Of a stretch of 64,000 nucleotides of DNA, positions 15,839 to 23,635 are shown in pieces (within the stretch, counting starts at the first letter, position 1; the number at the start of each line of letters is the position of its first letter). The notes beneath the pieces were generated by a model that saw only the letters and a program-made list of their open reading frames with translations, had not been told where the DNA came from and did not search any database. The stretch spans positions 1-64,000 of the forward strand of contig NZ_JAAXMM010000014.1 in assembly GCF_012276985.1 (NCBI RefSeq). The letters are read 5' to 3'. Position numbers and translations under genes: made by a program. The DNA is from Agrobacterium sp. a22-2 (GTDB lineage Bacteria > Pseudomonadota > Alphaproteobacteria > Rhizobiales > Rhizobiaceae).

Positions 15839-17410
15839 TCAGGAGGCCGAGCTGCGCGGCTGTTCAGGTGCCTGCGGCGCTTGCCTCAGGAGCGTCTTAT
15901 AGAGGTCCGCATACTGGCCAGCGCTGCGCGCCCACGAATAGTCGGCGCGCATACCCTGCAATTGCAGCCGGCGCCAATCCTTCGGCACGCCATAGGCTTC
16001 AAGTGCCCGGCGAAGCGCATCGCGCAACGCAGGCGGCGTGACCGGATGAAACTGAAATCCGGTGGCGGCACGAGCCGACATGGCCGCATCATTGGCATCG
16101 ATAATCGTTTCGGATAGCCCGCCGGTGCGCGACACAACCGGCACGCAGCCGTATCGCAGCGCATAAAGCTGCGTCAGGCCGCAGGGCTCGAAGCGCGACG
16201 GCTGGATGATCGCATCGGCGCCGCCGTGAATCATATGCGCGGTCTCCTCGTCATAGCCGATCTCGACCGCCATGCGGCCCGGAAATCGGCCCGCCACATT
16301 CAGCAGGGCCTGTTCGATGTCGCGGTCGCCCTGCCCCAGCACGATCAGCTTGCCCCCACCGGCCATGATCTCGTCGGCGGTCTCGGCCAGCATGTCCATG
16401 CCCTTTTGCCAGGTCAGCCGGCTGATGGCCGCAAACAACGGTCCGTCGTCCGTCTCCAGTCCGAAGCGACTCAGCAGGTGCTGCTTGTTCGGCCGTTTCC
16501 AGCCAAGGGTCTTCAGATCGTAAGGGGCGACCAGATAGGGATCGCGGGACGGATCCCAGATCTCCTGGTCGATACCGTTGACGATGCCGCGCAGCCGGTC
16601 CATCCGCTCGCTCAGCACCCCCTCAAGCCCCATGCCGAAGCGCGAACTCAGAATTTCGCGGGCATAGGTCGGGCTGACGGCGGTGATGGAGTCGGCCGTC
16701 AGCAGCCCGCCCTTGAGGAAGCTGATGTCGCCATAGTATTCGAGCCCATCCATGGCATAGGCGCCGGGCGGCAGGCCGATCGCCCCCAGCAGCGACGAGG
16801 AAAACTGACCCTGGAAGGCCAGATTGTGGATGGTCAGCACCACCGGTGTCGTCGAGCCCATTTCCCGCATATAGACCGAGGTCAGCGCCGTTTGCCAGTC
16901 ATGGGTATGCACCACGTCAGGCTTCCAGCCCGGCAGCGCGCCCTCGCAGATTTCGGCTGCCGCCAGGGAGAGAACGGCAAAACGCTTCCAGTTGTCGGCG
17001 TGATCGCGACCCTGGTCATCGATATACGGACCACCCGGCCGATCGTAGAGCTGTGGCGCATCCAGCACAAACAGATCAAGGCCTTGGGTTTCCAGCGCAT
17101 GGAGGGCCGCCGGCTCGCCCAGCAGATCATCGAACACGAGAAGCGGCGGCCGGTTTTTCAGAAGCGGACGAATTTGGCTATAGCCCGGCACGAGGGTGCG
17201 GATCCGCACGCCATGGCCCTCAAGTGCCCTTGGCAAGGCACCGGTGACGTCGGCAAGGCCGCCCGTCTTGATCAACGGATAGATTTCGGACGTCACGGAC
17301 AGCACGGTGATCGGCGTTGGCCTTGCGGCTTGCTCGACGCTGCGGTTCGAAAGAAAGGAAACGCCGTGGTGGCGATCATCGAGGCACAAAGCGCTGTCCA
17401 TTTTCGTCAT
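15839..17410 (-). CDS. glgA: glycogen synthase GlgA
   Basis: This 523-residue GT5 enzyme adds glucose from ADP-glucose to the non-reducing end of alpha-1,4-glucan in the cytoplasm. The ADP-glucose-binding KTGGLADVTGALP lies near residue 48, HTHDWQTAL and the C-terminal SRFEPCGLTQLYALRYG are typical. The length is slightly above the usual 480 because of an N-terminal extension of about 33 residues. ATG 17410 overlaps the DUF2934 stop by 4 bp. An EcfG-type promoter lies upstream of that gene, so glycogen synthesis would rise in the general stress response. It could supply glucan for TreY/TreZ. Confidence 0.93.
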   Translation of the reverse strand: MTKMDSALCLDDRHHGVSFLSNRSVEQAARPTPITVLSVTSEIYPLIKTGGLADVTGALPRALEGHGVRIRTLVPGYSQIRPLLKNRPPLLVFDDLLGEPAALHALETQGLDLFVLDAPQLYDRPGGPYIDDQGRDHADNWKRFAVLSLAAAEICEGALPGWKPDVVHTHDWQTALTSVYMREMGSTTPVVLTIHNLAFQGQFSSSLLGAIGLPPGAYAMDGLEYYGDISFLKGGLLTADSITAVSPTYAREILSSRFGMGLEGVLSERMDRLRGIVNGIDQEIWDPSRDPYLVAPYDLKTLGWKRPNKQHLLSRFGLETDDGPLFAAISRLTWQKGMDMLAETADEIMAGGGKLIVLGQGDRDIEQALLNVAGRFPGRMAVEIGYDEETAHMIHGGADAIIQPSRFEPCGLTQLYALRYGCVPVVSRTGGLSETIIDANDAAMSARAATGFQFHPVTPPALRDALRRALEAYGVPKDWRRLQLQGMRADYSWARSAGQYADLYKTLLRQAPQAPEQPRSSAS

Positions 17411-17676
17411 TCCTTCCTGGGTCGTTTCATCTTTACCAACGGCGGTTGTGGCGACGTGCTTGGTGAGGGCTGCGGTATGTCGGCCTGCTCAGCTTCGGCG
17501 GCCGCAGCAACGCGCCGACGTGTGCCAGCCTTGGTCTTTCGCGCCGCTTCGGCCATGGCCAAATATTCCTGACGGGCCGTCTCCCAGTGCTCCGCATCGC
17601 GACCGTGAGGCCGACCCTCTTCTTCCCACAGGGCGTAGGCCCGCTTCTCGATCCATTCTGCGTCCGATTGGTTCAT
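17407..17676 (-). CDS. DUF2934 domain protein
   Basis: This 89-residue protein has the DUF2934 core WIEKRAYALWEEEGRPHGRD with conserved WE/GRP residues at about 8-27, then a basic, Ala/Pro-rich tail. The molecular function of DUF2934 is unknown; members often lie beside glycogen and trehalose genes. It is the first gene of the glgA operon, coupled through a 4-bp overlap, and has an EcfG-type promoter 28 bp upstream. Confidence 0.8.
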   Translation of the reverse strand: MNQSDAEWIEKRAYALWEEEGRPHGRDAEHWETARQEYLAMAEAARKTKAGTRRRVAAAAEAEQADIPQPSPSTSPQPPLVKMKRPRKE

Positions 17677-17703
17677 GGCATCTTCCCCGTTTGGCAGGTA
17701 CTC

Positions 17704-17729
17704 AACGCCGTTTCTGCCAAAACTGTTCC
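17704..17729 (-). promoter_or_regulatory. EcfG-type promoter of DUF2934-glgA
   Basis: On the minus strand GGAAC (17729-17725) is followed by 17 bp and CGTT (17707-17704). This fits the alphaproteobacterial general-stress consensus GGAAC-N16/17-CGTT exactly. The start codon is 28 bp beyond the -10. Confidence 0.75.
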
Positions 17730-17820
17730 AGGCCTCCATGCCGTTTTTTGCAGCGCGGTGGGCCAAGGGCAGCGCGGAGAGTTTCGCCGCCAGCGCAGAC
17801 CGCTGCCAGCCCGATGACAG

Positions 17821-17846
17821 GGAACAAATTCGGGGACCGGAACGTT
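17821..17846 (+). promoter_or_regulatory. EcfG-type promoter of the 17878 gene
   Basis: GGAAC (17821-17825) is followed by 17 bp and CGTT (17843-17846). It lies 31 bp before the ATG at 17878. It is divergent from the DUF2934-glgA promoter, with about 90 bp between the two -35 boxes. Confidence 0.78.
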
Positions 17847-17877
17847 TGATATCCACACAATAAAAAGGAGCACCGTC

Positions 17878-18240
17878 ATGCAGCTTATCGGTACACAGGT
17901 TCACGCCGAACAAGGTGGCAAGCGCGGGTTTACGGTCGAATTCGTCGGCGACGGAGGCGAAGTGATCTCGGTCCAGCTGCCGGCCCGCGAGGGCAGCGAC
18001 CTCAACCGGCAGAACGCGCTCGAAAAGGCCCGCGCCCTGATGCGAGAAGTCGCCGATCGCGATCTGACCGGCGTCGTCGATCTGGAAGCGCATCCCAGCG
18101 CGCGGCAGTCCCGTGACGAAGACGAAATGGAAAGCCAGCTTGATGAAGGGCTGGAGGATACGTTTCCAGCCAGCGATCCGGTCTCTGTCACTTCATCGAC
18201 CACGGCCGGGGGCATGCGCGGGTCTGTCGCCAAGCATTAA
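17878..18240 (+). CDS. conserved hypothetical stress protein, 120 aa
   Basis: The function is not known. The protein is acidic, with an N-terminal beta-rich part (residues about 1-60) and a C-terminal LDEGLEDTFPASDPVSVTSS motif found in many small proteins of rhizobia. There is no signal peptide or membrane segment. AAGGAG lies 9 nt before ATG 17878. An EcfG-type promoter is directly upstream, and a phosphoribosyltransferase-domain gene follows after 33 bp in a likely operon. Confidence 0.7.
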   Translation: MQLIGTQVHAEQGGKRGFTVEFVGDGGEVISVQLPAREGSDLNRQNALEKARALMREVADRDLTGVVDLEAHPSARQSRDEDEMESQLDEGLEDTFPASDPVSVTSSTTAGGMRGSVAKH

Positions 18241-18273
18241 GCCGACCTTACACAACCAGAAGGAGAGATGACG

Positions 18274-18981
18274 ATGCAGCCAGCTCCTCATGTTCCACAC
18301 AAGTCCGCCGTCGGACATCCGGCCGCGGAGGCCCTTTTCGCGGATCGAACGGTGGCGGGACAGCTAATAGCTTCGATGATGACGGCGGACGATCTCGACC
18401 AGCCGATCGTCCTTGGCGTGCCACGGGGCGGCGTGCCCGTCGCCATCGAGGTCGCCAAACAGCTTGGTGCGCCGCTCGATCTGCTGATCGTGCGCCGTAT
18501 TGCCGCTCCAGGCCAGCCGGATATGGGCATCGGCGCCGTGGTCTACGGTCGGGAACCGCACACCGTGCTGGATGACGATCGGGTCGCGCAATTCACTATT
18601 CCCCCAGGCTATCTGGAGGATGAACGGCAGCGTCAGCTGGCAGAAGCCGAGCGACGCTGGCGAATGTATCGCGGTACGGCACCGGCGATCGACCTCAAGG
18701 GCCGCAACGTGGTCCTGGTCGACGACGGTGTGACGACCGGCATTACACTACGGGCCGCAATTGTCGCAATCCGCAAGGCCAGCCCGAAATCCATCCATCT
18801 CGTCGTGCCGGTTGCCTCGGCCAAGGCCGTTGCGCTTCTGCGACCGAAAGTCGATGGACTGACCGCGCTCCACATTTTGGAAACCGCCTCGAAGGTCTCC
18901 GACTTCTATGATGCCGCGGACGTACTGGACGACGAAGCGGTCAACCGGATGTTGAACAGGGCGGCCGTTCTGCTGAACTGA
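18274..18981 (+). CDS. phosphoribosyltransferase-domain protein
   Basis: This 235-residue protein has the type I PRTase PRPP-binding loop VVLVDDGVTTGIT at residues about 149-161 and an upstream LGVPRGGVPVA motif. Such stand-alone proteins are common in rhizobial stress regions, sometimes joined to hydrolase domains, and their acceptor base is unknown. ATG 18274 has GGAG 8 nt upstream; ATG 18268 is only 2 nt from it. It is probably co-transcribed with the 120-residue protein from the EcfG-type promoter at 17821. Confidence 0.82.
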   Translation: MQPAPHVPHKSAVGHPAAEALFADRTVAGQLIASMMTADDLDQPIVLGVPRGGVPVAIEVAKQLGAPLDLLIVRRIAAPGQPDMGIGAVVYGREPHTVLDDDRVAQFTIPPGYLEDERQRQLAEAERRWRMYRGTAPAIDLKGRNVVLVDDGVTTGITLRAAIVAIRKASPKSIHLVVPVASAKAVALLRPKVDGLTALHILETASKVSDFYDAADVLDDEAVNRMLNRAAVLLN

Positions 18982-19052
18982 TAATCCTGCCCTCCCCTGT
19001 GGTCCGGCTGTCGAGGCCGACGGCAATCTCCGGCCATGTGACCCGTCGCCAT

Positions 19053-19077
19053 GGAACAAAATCCGCGTCCAGGGGTT
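19053..19077 (+). promoter_or_regulatory. EcfG-type promoter of a candidate small RNA
   Basis: GGAAC (19053-19057) is followed by 16 bp and GGTT (19074-19077). No sizeable gene starts downstream before a strong terminator at 19184-19216. The element is nearly symmetric: read on the minus strand it is GGAAC-N16-TGTT. Confidence 0.6.
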
Positions 19078-19084
19078 CCGAAAG

Positions 19085-19216
19085 CCTTGGAGATGACAGG
19101 CCGGACCATCGGGGCCTGCTGTATGCGCGCGTCCTTCACGCTCCGAAGCGAGGTCGGAGTTTGAGGAGGAGCGTGCCATGGGAGGGCGAGCCGATGATCC
19201 ATCGGCTCGCCCTTTT
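19085..19216 (+). ncRNA. candidate general-stress small RNA, about 130 nt
   Basis: The segment lies between an EcfG-type promoter and a perfect Rho-independent terminator. Visible folds are a 6-bp hairpin (19097-19102 with 19113-19118), a second 6-bp hairpin CTCCGA/TCGGAG (19141-19146 with 19154-19159), an unpaired purine-rich GAGGAGGAG (19163-19171) and the 13-bp terminator stem. An alternative is a leader encoding the 14-codon peptide at 19178-19222. The transcript start is inferred from the promoter, not seen. Confidence 0.45.
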
Positions 19217-19222
19217 CCTTGA
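19178..19222 (+). CDS. possible 14-aa peptide overlapping the terminator
   Basis: ATG 19178 has an unusually strong GAGGAGGA ribosome-binding site about 7 nt upstream and reads MGGRADDPSARPFP before TGA. The reading frame spans the whole terminator stem, so ribosomes would melt it. It may be a leader peptide controlling read-through, or chance; there is no homology evidence. Confidence 0.2.
   Translation: MGGRADDPSARPFP
19184..19216 (+). terminator. Rho-independent terminator
   Basis: A perfect 13-bp stem (19184-19196 with 19200-19212) with loop ATC is followed by TTTT. Confidence 0.85.
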
Positions 19223-19361
19223 AACCATCGTGTCTGGATGGCCACGCCACGGCCACCGGTTGCATTCCCACCGATCCGGGATTATCCTGTCGGACATGAC
19301 TATGGGTCACGTCTGTATAGCGTTTGACGAACACACCCTCCGGACAGCATGGGAGAATGGC

Positions 19362-19571
19362 ATGTCTGAAGGCAGTTTCAGCGCAGGGACAGGCTTCCTG
19401 TCGCCGGAAGATCTGGCGTTTCTCGAAAACGTCGTCATTGCCGTTTGCGGCGAAAGCGCCGCCCGCGACAGGCAGGAGAAGGCAGGTCACGTCGCCGCCA
19501 TGGCGATCGAGCTTTATCAGAGCGGCCTGACCGATCAATCGGCCATCATCGAACGGGTCCGCTACCTCTAA
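19362..19571 (+). CDS. hypothetical protein, 69 aa
   Basis: The function is not recognised. The protein is acidic and largely helical (FLSPEDLAFLENVVIAVCGE, then AIELYQSGLTDQSAIIERV), with no membrane segment. GGGAG lies 6 nt before ATG 19362. An intergenic repeat starts at its stop codon. No EcfG-type promoter precedes it directly; read-through from 19053 past the terminator is possible. Confidence 0.5.
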   Translation: MSEGSFSAGTGFLSPEDLAFLENVVIAVCGESAARDRQEKAGHVAAMAIELYQSGLTDQSAIIERVRYL

Positions 19572-19673
19572 AGCATGTTGCCCAAAAGGGCGACCGGTTT
19601 CGGGACAACAACATGCGACAAAACAATAGGATAAAGCGCACGGAGCGAATCTGAAAGATCGCGACACGCTTTA
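19571..19673. repeat. rhizobial intergenic palindromic repeat
   Basis: The element has two nested inverted repeats: GCATGTTG/CAACATGC (19573-19580 with 19609-19616) and TAAAGCG/CGCTTTA (19632-19638 with 19667-19673). It begins and ends with AAAGC/GCTTT. This layout, with AATCTGAAAGATCGCGAC in the second loop, matches a dispersed element of about 100 bp common between genes in Rhizobium and Agrobacterium, recalled from general knowledge. It abuts the preceding stop codon. Confidence 0.6.
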
Positions 19674-19787
19674 GGTCGGCCGCACCTGCCCTGGCCTTGT
19701 TTTACGCATCCTGAACCGTGCAATCCGTCCGGCGGCCGCATCACCATGGGCCTTGAGCTCGCCTTCCGCGAGTGACGTGGAATGTTT

Positions 19788-19813
19788 GGAACCAAGGGCG
19801 CCGCCGATGCGTT
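19788..19813 (+). promoter_or_regulatory. EcfG-type promoter of the ECF sigma gene
   Basis: GGAAC (19788-19792) is followed by 17 bp and CGTT (19810-19813). It lies 36 bp before ATG 19850. The sigma factor would thus amplify its own synthesis or be under another EcfG. Confidence 0.75.
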
Positions 19814-19849
19814 TCCGCCGGTATTCCATGCAAAGACGCACCCGGAGGG

Positions 19850-20365
19850 ATGGCGGGATTGTCAACTCAAGCACGCAACAAGACGGCCGAGAGCAAAGTT
19901 GTCGAACTTATCCCGGCGCTCAGGGCGTTTGCCCGCACCTTCTGCCGCAAGCCGGAAGAGGCAGACGATCTCGTTCAGGAAACGCTGTTGAAGGCGCTGG
20001 CCAATCTCGACAAGTTCGAGCCGGGCACGCGGCTGAAATCATGGCTCTTCACCATCATGCGCAACACGTTCTGCACACGGATCAAGAAATCCAGTCGCGA
20101 GACGGTAGGGCTGGACGACTGCGTCGCCGACAGCCTGACGACAGAGGCAAGCCAGGACTGGGCGGCGCAACAGGACGACGTCAAGCGCGCCCTCAATCGC
20201 CTGCCGCAGCACCACCGGGAAATCGTTATTCTCGTCGTGATGCTGGGCGAGCGCTATGAGGACGCCGCCGTAATCTGTGGCTGCCCGGTCGGCACGGTCA
20301 AGAGCCGTCTCAACCGTGCCCGCCATCAGCTCCGCCTGGAACTGGGCGAACCGCCCTCGTCTTGA
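19850..20365 (+). CDS. ECF sigma factor, EcfG/ECF15-like
   Basis: This protein of about 171 residues has sigma region 2 (ADDLVQETLLKAL, FEPGTRLKSWLFTIMRNTF) and region 4 (LPQHHREIVILVVMLGERYEDAA, VGTVKSRLNRAR). It directs RNA polymerase to stress promoters; EcfG-type is inferred from the sequence style, from its own GGAAC-N17-CGTT promoter and from the neighbouring regulon. The start is uncertain: ATG 19850 has GGAGG only 1 nt upstream, TTG 19859 has better spacing of 10. A longer frame starting at 19772 would precede the predicted transcript. A NepR-like gene lies 4.4 kb away. Confidence 0.85.
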   Translation: MAGLSTQARNKTAESKVVELIPALRAFARTFCRKPEEADDLVQETLLKALANLDKFEPGTRLKSWLFTIMRNTFCTRIKKSSRETVGLDDCVADSLTTEASQDWAAQQDDVKRALNRLPQHHREIVILVVMLGERYEDAAVICGCPVGTVKSRLNRARHQLRLELGEPPSS

Positions 20366-20415
20366 AGACGCGGTCCGCCCTGCCCCCCTGGCAAGGAGTG
20401 CTCAGCCATCCCAGT

Positions 20416-20607
20416 TCAGCGGGCCGGCGAAACATGCTCCGGCTTGCCCTTGCGCTTGGTCGAGGCCAATTCCTTTAGTTCCTCTTCCGTCATCGAGGCG
20501 ACCATGCTCCTGGATGCGCCTTGAAGGTCGCTCTTCTTCGTTTCGCCGCGCTTGGCCGACAGGGCGGCACCGGCGGCTTTCTGCTGGGCTTTGGATTTGG
20601 CAGGCAT
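20416..20607 (-). CDS. DUF3008 family small protein
   Basis: This 63-residue basic protein begins MPAKSKAQQKAAGAALSAKR and ends with a KGKPEHV motif, the layout of DUF3008. The function is unknown; members are frequently stress-induced. The start ATG 20607 follows a GGAGG-type site. It has its own EcfG-type promoter (20669-20693) and is divergent from treZ. Confidence 0.83.
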   Translation of the reverse strand: MPAKSKAQQKAAGAALSAKRGETKKSDLQGASRSMVASMTEEELKELASTKRKGKPEHVSPAR

Positions 20608-20668
20608 GACTTTTCCTCCTGGTTCGAGTGGGAAATCAGGGCCGGCTTCACACGGTCCCGACTGTCCC

Positions 20669-20693
20669 AACCCCGTGTCGACGCGTTTGTTCC
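20669..20693 (-). promoter_or_regulatory. EcfG-type promoter of the DUF3008 gene
   Basis: On the minus strand GGAAC (20693-20689) is followed by 16 bp and GGTT (20672-20669). The leader to ATG 20607 is about 60 nt. Confidence 0.68.
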
Positions 20694-20717
20694 TCCCCCG
20701 GGACTAGGCCAGCGGCT

Positions 20718-20745
20718 GGAACCTTTCGGTCGCCTGGTGGTTCCT
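20718..20745. promoter_or_regulatory. symmetric EcfG-type promoter of treZ
   Basis: On the plus strand GGAAC (20718-20722) is followed by 16 bp and GGTT (20739-20742), 34 bp before treZ. Because the element begins GGAACC and ends GGTTCC, the minus strand also reads GGAAC-N16-GGTT and may add transcription to the DUF3008 gene. Confidence 0.68.
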
Positions 20746-20775
20746 TCTGCGTTTTCAGGCAACCAGGGGAATTAC

Positions 20776-22617
20776 GTGCGGCACGACAATCATTCTTTCA
20801 GACAATGGGGCGCCCACGGCGCCACCGATGACAAAACCTGCTTTCGTCTCTGGGCGCCGGCCTTCGAAAGATTGACGGTCCGCATCGGCGGTGAGGACCT
20901 GACACGGGACATGGAAATGCAGCCCGTCGGCGACGGCTGGTTCAAGGCAGACGCATCCGGCGTCGCGCCCGGCACACCCTATATCTTCGTCCTGCCGGAT
21001 GGCACGGCGGTACCGGATCCCGCCTCCCGGTCTCAACCGCAAGGTGTCTTCGGCCCCTCCGCCACGGTCGATCCGACATCCTACCCGTGGCGCCATCCGA
21101 ACTGGACCGGCAGGCCTTGGCACGAAACAGTGCTCTACGAACTGCATGTCGGAACCTTCACCCCTGAAGGCACGTTCGGAGCGGCGCAAGGCCGGCTCGG
21201 CACCCTGCGCGAGCTTGGGATCACGGCCATCGAGATCATGCCCGTTGCCGAATTTGCCGGCGAGCGGGGCTGGGGCTACGAAGGCGTGCTGCCCTTTGCC
21301 CCGCATCATGCCTATGGCGGACCCGACGCAATGAAAGCCTTTGTCGATGCCGCCCATGGGCTCGGCATGTCGGTCCTGCTCGATGTCGTCTACAATCACT
21401 TCGGCCCGTTCGGCAATTTCCTGCCGCAATACGCCCCCGGTTTCTTCGATGCGGACCGCCATACACCATGGGGTGCGGCAATCGATTTCTCGGCCCGGCC
21501 GGTGCGTGACTTCTTCATCGAGAATGCGCTGCTGTGGCTGGACGAGTACCGGCTTGACGGTCTTCGCCTCGACGCGGTCGATCAGATCGCCGACGATGGG
21601 TCTCAGCCGCATCTACTGCTGGAACTGGCGTCCCGGTTGCGACGCGATCTGCCCGGCCGCCACATTCACCTGGTGACCGAGGACCTGCGCAATCCCGTCT
21701 GGACCATGGAACGCGATGCCGCGGGCACCCCGCTCTATTATGACGCCACCTGGAACGACGATTTCCACCATGTCACCCATGTCGTCGCCACCGGCGAGAG
21801 CATGGGCAATTTCCAGGATTTTGCCGATGACATTTTCGAACGGCTGGGGCGCGCCCTCGCCGAAGGCTATGTCTATCAGGGCGAACCGAAAGCTCAGAAC
21901 GGCGGCGCGCCGCTCGGCGAAAAAAGCGCCCATCTGCCGCCGCAGGCCTTCGTCAATTTCCTGCAGAACCACGACCAGATCGGTAACCGCGCGCTGGGCG
22001 AACGCCTGACCACTCTGGCGGGCCCTGAGATTATCGAAGCGCTGACGGCCATTCTCGTTCTCTCGCCGCAGATCCCGATGCTGTTCATGGGCGAGGAATA
22101 CGGCTCGACCCGGCCCTTCCTGTTTTTCTGCGATCATCCCCCCGACATGGCCGGCGACTATCGGGAAAGCCGCCTTGAAGAGGGCCGGAATTTCGGCACC
22201 ATTCCGCCGCAGGTCCAGGGGCCAGACGATCTGCCGGAACCCAACGACCTCAAGACTTTTCTCGACTCGAAGCTTGATCCGGCGGAAGCCGACACACCGG
22301 CCGGCCGCCGGCGGCTGGCTTTGCTGGCCGACCTTCTATTGAAACGCCACCGGCATGTCGTGCCGGGATTGGCCGATGCGGGTGGCCATGCCGGCCGGGC
22401 GTTTGCCGGCGAGCAAGGAACGCTGGCCGTCGATTGGCGGCTTGGCGACCGGCTCCTGCAATTGCGCGCCAACCTGAACGATGCACCAAAGGCATTGCCC
22501 GGCGTCACCGGTGACATTGTCCATCAGCAGCCGGACGCGGCCGCCGGATCTCTGGACCGGAAAGGACAATTACCAGCCTTCGGCGTGGTGGTCGCCAGCG
22601 CCGGTCTGGCTGGTTGA
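20776..22617 (+). CDS. treZ: malto-oligosyltrehalose trehalohydrolase TreZ
   Basis: This 613-residue GH13 enzyme releases trehalose from maltooligosyl-trehalose made by TreY. There is an N-terminal beta-sandwich (FRLWAPAFERLTV), then the catalytic barrel with ELHVGTFTPEGT, VVYNHFGPFGN, GLRLDAVDQI (nucleophile Asp), VTEDLRNP (acid Glu) and NFLQNHDQIGNRA. GTG 20776 is chosen because AGGGGA lies 5 nt upstream and no ATG is near; the longer frame from 20521 runs through the promoters. It is expressed from a symmetric EcfG-type promoter. TreY is encoded 5.4 kb downstream. Confidence 0.92.
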   Translation: MRHDNHSFRQWGAHGATDDKTCFRLWAPAFERLTVRIGGEDLTRDMEMQPVGDGWFKADASGVAPGTPYIFVLPDGTAVPDPASRSQPQGVFGPSATVDPTSYPWRHPNWTGRPWHETVLYELHVGTFTPEGTFGAAQGRLGTLRELGITAIEIMPVAEFAGERGWGYEGVLPFAPHHAYGGPDAMKAFVDAAHGLGMSVLLDVVYNHFGPFGNFLPQYAPGFFDADRHTPWGAAIDFSARPVRDFFIENALLWLDEYRLDGLRLDAVDQIADDGSQPHLLLELASRLRRDLPGRHIHLVTEDLRNPVWTMERDAAGTPLYYDATWNDDFHHVTHVVATGESMGNFQDFADDIFERLGRALAEGYVYQGEPKAQNGGAPLGEKSAHLPPQAFVNFLQNHDQIGNRALGERLTTLAGPEIIEALTAILVLSPQIPMLFMGEEYGSTRPFLFFCDHPPDMAGDYRESRLEEGRNFGTIPPQVQGPDDLPEPNDLKTFLDSKLDPAEADTPAGRRRLALLADLLLKRHRHVVPGLADAGGHAGRAFAGEQGTLAVDWRLGDRLLQLRANLNDAPKALPGVTGDIVHQQPDAAAGSLDRKGQLPAFGVVVASAGLAG

Positions 22618-22697
22618 ATGACCAACAATGCCGATCGGGCTTACCTCTGCTCGGCATCGGGTGCGGCGGGCGTCAGCGACTTTTTCATGAGCCCCAT

Positions 22698-22723
22698 GGA
22701 ACTCTGGCGCCCCCAACGCAGTT
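22698..22723 (+). promoter_or_regulatory. EcfG-type promoter of the 22753 gene
   Basis: GGAAC (22698-22702) is followed by 17 bp and AGTT (22720-22723). It is 29 bp upstream of ATG 22753. Confidence 0.62.
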
Positions 22724-22752
22724 TGAACACAATTACGAAGGGAGGTCTTTCC

Positions 22753-22986
22753 ATGACAGAATTCTATTGCGACATCCTGCCCCGTCCGAACGGCTGGATT
22801 TTCCGGCTCGACGGCACCCAGTCGCCAGTCTATCCGAGTCATCGGCTGGCGGTCGAAGCAGCAAAAGCCCATGCCGATCAAATCACTGACAAGATGGGTT
22901 CGATCGTGCTGCGCCAGCAGGATCTGACCGGCCGGATGCGGAAGCTTTCGAGCGGTTCCGTCTCGCTTAGAATGGTCGGCGTCTGA
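22753..22986 (+). CDS. small hypothetical protein, DUF2188-like
   Basis: This 77-residue protein begins TEFYCDILPRPNGWIFRLDG and continues with a helix (HRLAVEAAKAHADQI), a beta-then-helix pattern like DUF2188 small proteins. The assignment is tentative and the function unknown. GGAGG lies 7 nt before ATG 22753. An EcfG-type promoter precedes it and a terminator hairpin follows. Confidence 0.68.
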   Translation: MTEFYCDILPRPNGWIFRLDGTQSPVYPSHRLAVEAAKAHADQITDKMGSIVLRQQDLTGRMRKLSSGSVSLRMVGV

Positions 22987-23016
22987 ACGCGTCTGCCGTT
23001 TGCGGAGGCAATGAAA

Positions 23017-23045
23017 AGGCCGGGTGCAACAACTGCACCCGGCCT
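23017..23045. terminator. bidirectional terminator
   Basis: A perfect 12-bp stem AGGCCGGGTGCA/TGCACCCGGCCT with a 5-nt loop lies between convergent genes. The minus-strand read is followed by TTTTC, the plus-strand read by CTTTC. Confidence 0.8.
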
Positions 23046-23069
23046 CTTTCGATGGCGATCGCCTTGATA

Positions 23070-23570
23070 TCAGGCTGCCTTTTTCTGCGCCGCAGTGTTG
23101 ACCGCGGTCTCGGCCAACTTGGACAGGGCCTCATCGGTTTTCGACTCTTCCTGCAGCGTCTGTTCGAGAAGCGCCGCAGCCTCCGGCAGGCCCAGCTGCT
23201 TTGCCCACGCACTCAGCGTGCCGTAGCGGCTGATCTCGTAGTGTTCGACAGCCTGGGCGGCGGCCAGAAGGCCGGCATCGAGAGCGGGCATGCCCTTGAA
23301 GTCGTCCATGATCTCCTCGCCTTCCTCGACAATGCCGTCGATGGCCGGGCAGGTCTTGGCACGCGGACGCTTGCCGATGATTTCGAACACCTGCTGCAGG
23401 CGTTCGATATGGCCTTCGGTTTCATCCTTGTGCTTTTCGAAGGCAGCTTTCAGCTTCGGATTCTGGGCGCCACGCGCCATTTTCGGAAGGGTCTTCAGGA
23501 TCTTGCGCTCGGCATAGTAGATGTCCTTGAGCGTTTCGTAGAAGAGGTCGTCCAATGTCTTGTCTGCCAT
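23070..23570 (-). CDS. YciF/DUF892 ferritin-like stress protein
   Basis: This 166-residue four-helix-bundle protein of the YciE/YciF family is cytoplasmic and stress-induced in many bacteria; its activity is not settled. Typical segments are LFYETLKDIYYAERKILKTLP at the N-terminus with Glu/Tyr metal-site residues, KHKDETEGHIERL, and AVEHYEISRYGTL. The length is usual. It has an EcfG-type promoter and a shared terminator. Confidence 0.9.
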   Translation of the reverse strand: MADKTLDDLFYETLKDIYYAERKILKTLPKMARGAQNPKLKAAFEKHKDETEGHIERLQQVFEIIGKRPRAKTCPAIDGIVEEGEEIMDDFKGMPALDAGLLAAAQAVEHYEISRYGTLSAWAKQLGLPEAAALLEQTLQEESKTDEALSKLAETAVNTAAQKKAA

Positions 23571-23609
23571 TTGAGGTGTCTCCTGAGTTTTTGGAACTTA
23601 CCCGGCCCA

Positions 23610-23635
23610 AACCCTTATTTTGGGCGCTTTGTTCC
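23610..23635 (-). promoter_or_regulatory. EcfG-type promoter of the yciF-like gene
   Basis: On the minus strand GGAAC (23635-23631) is followed by 17 bp and GGTT (23613-23610). It lies 39 bp before ATG 23570. Confidence 0.7.
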
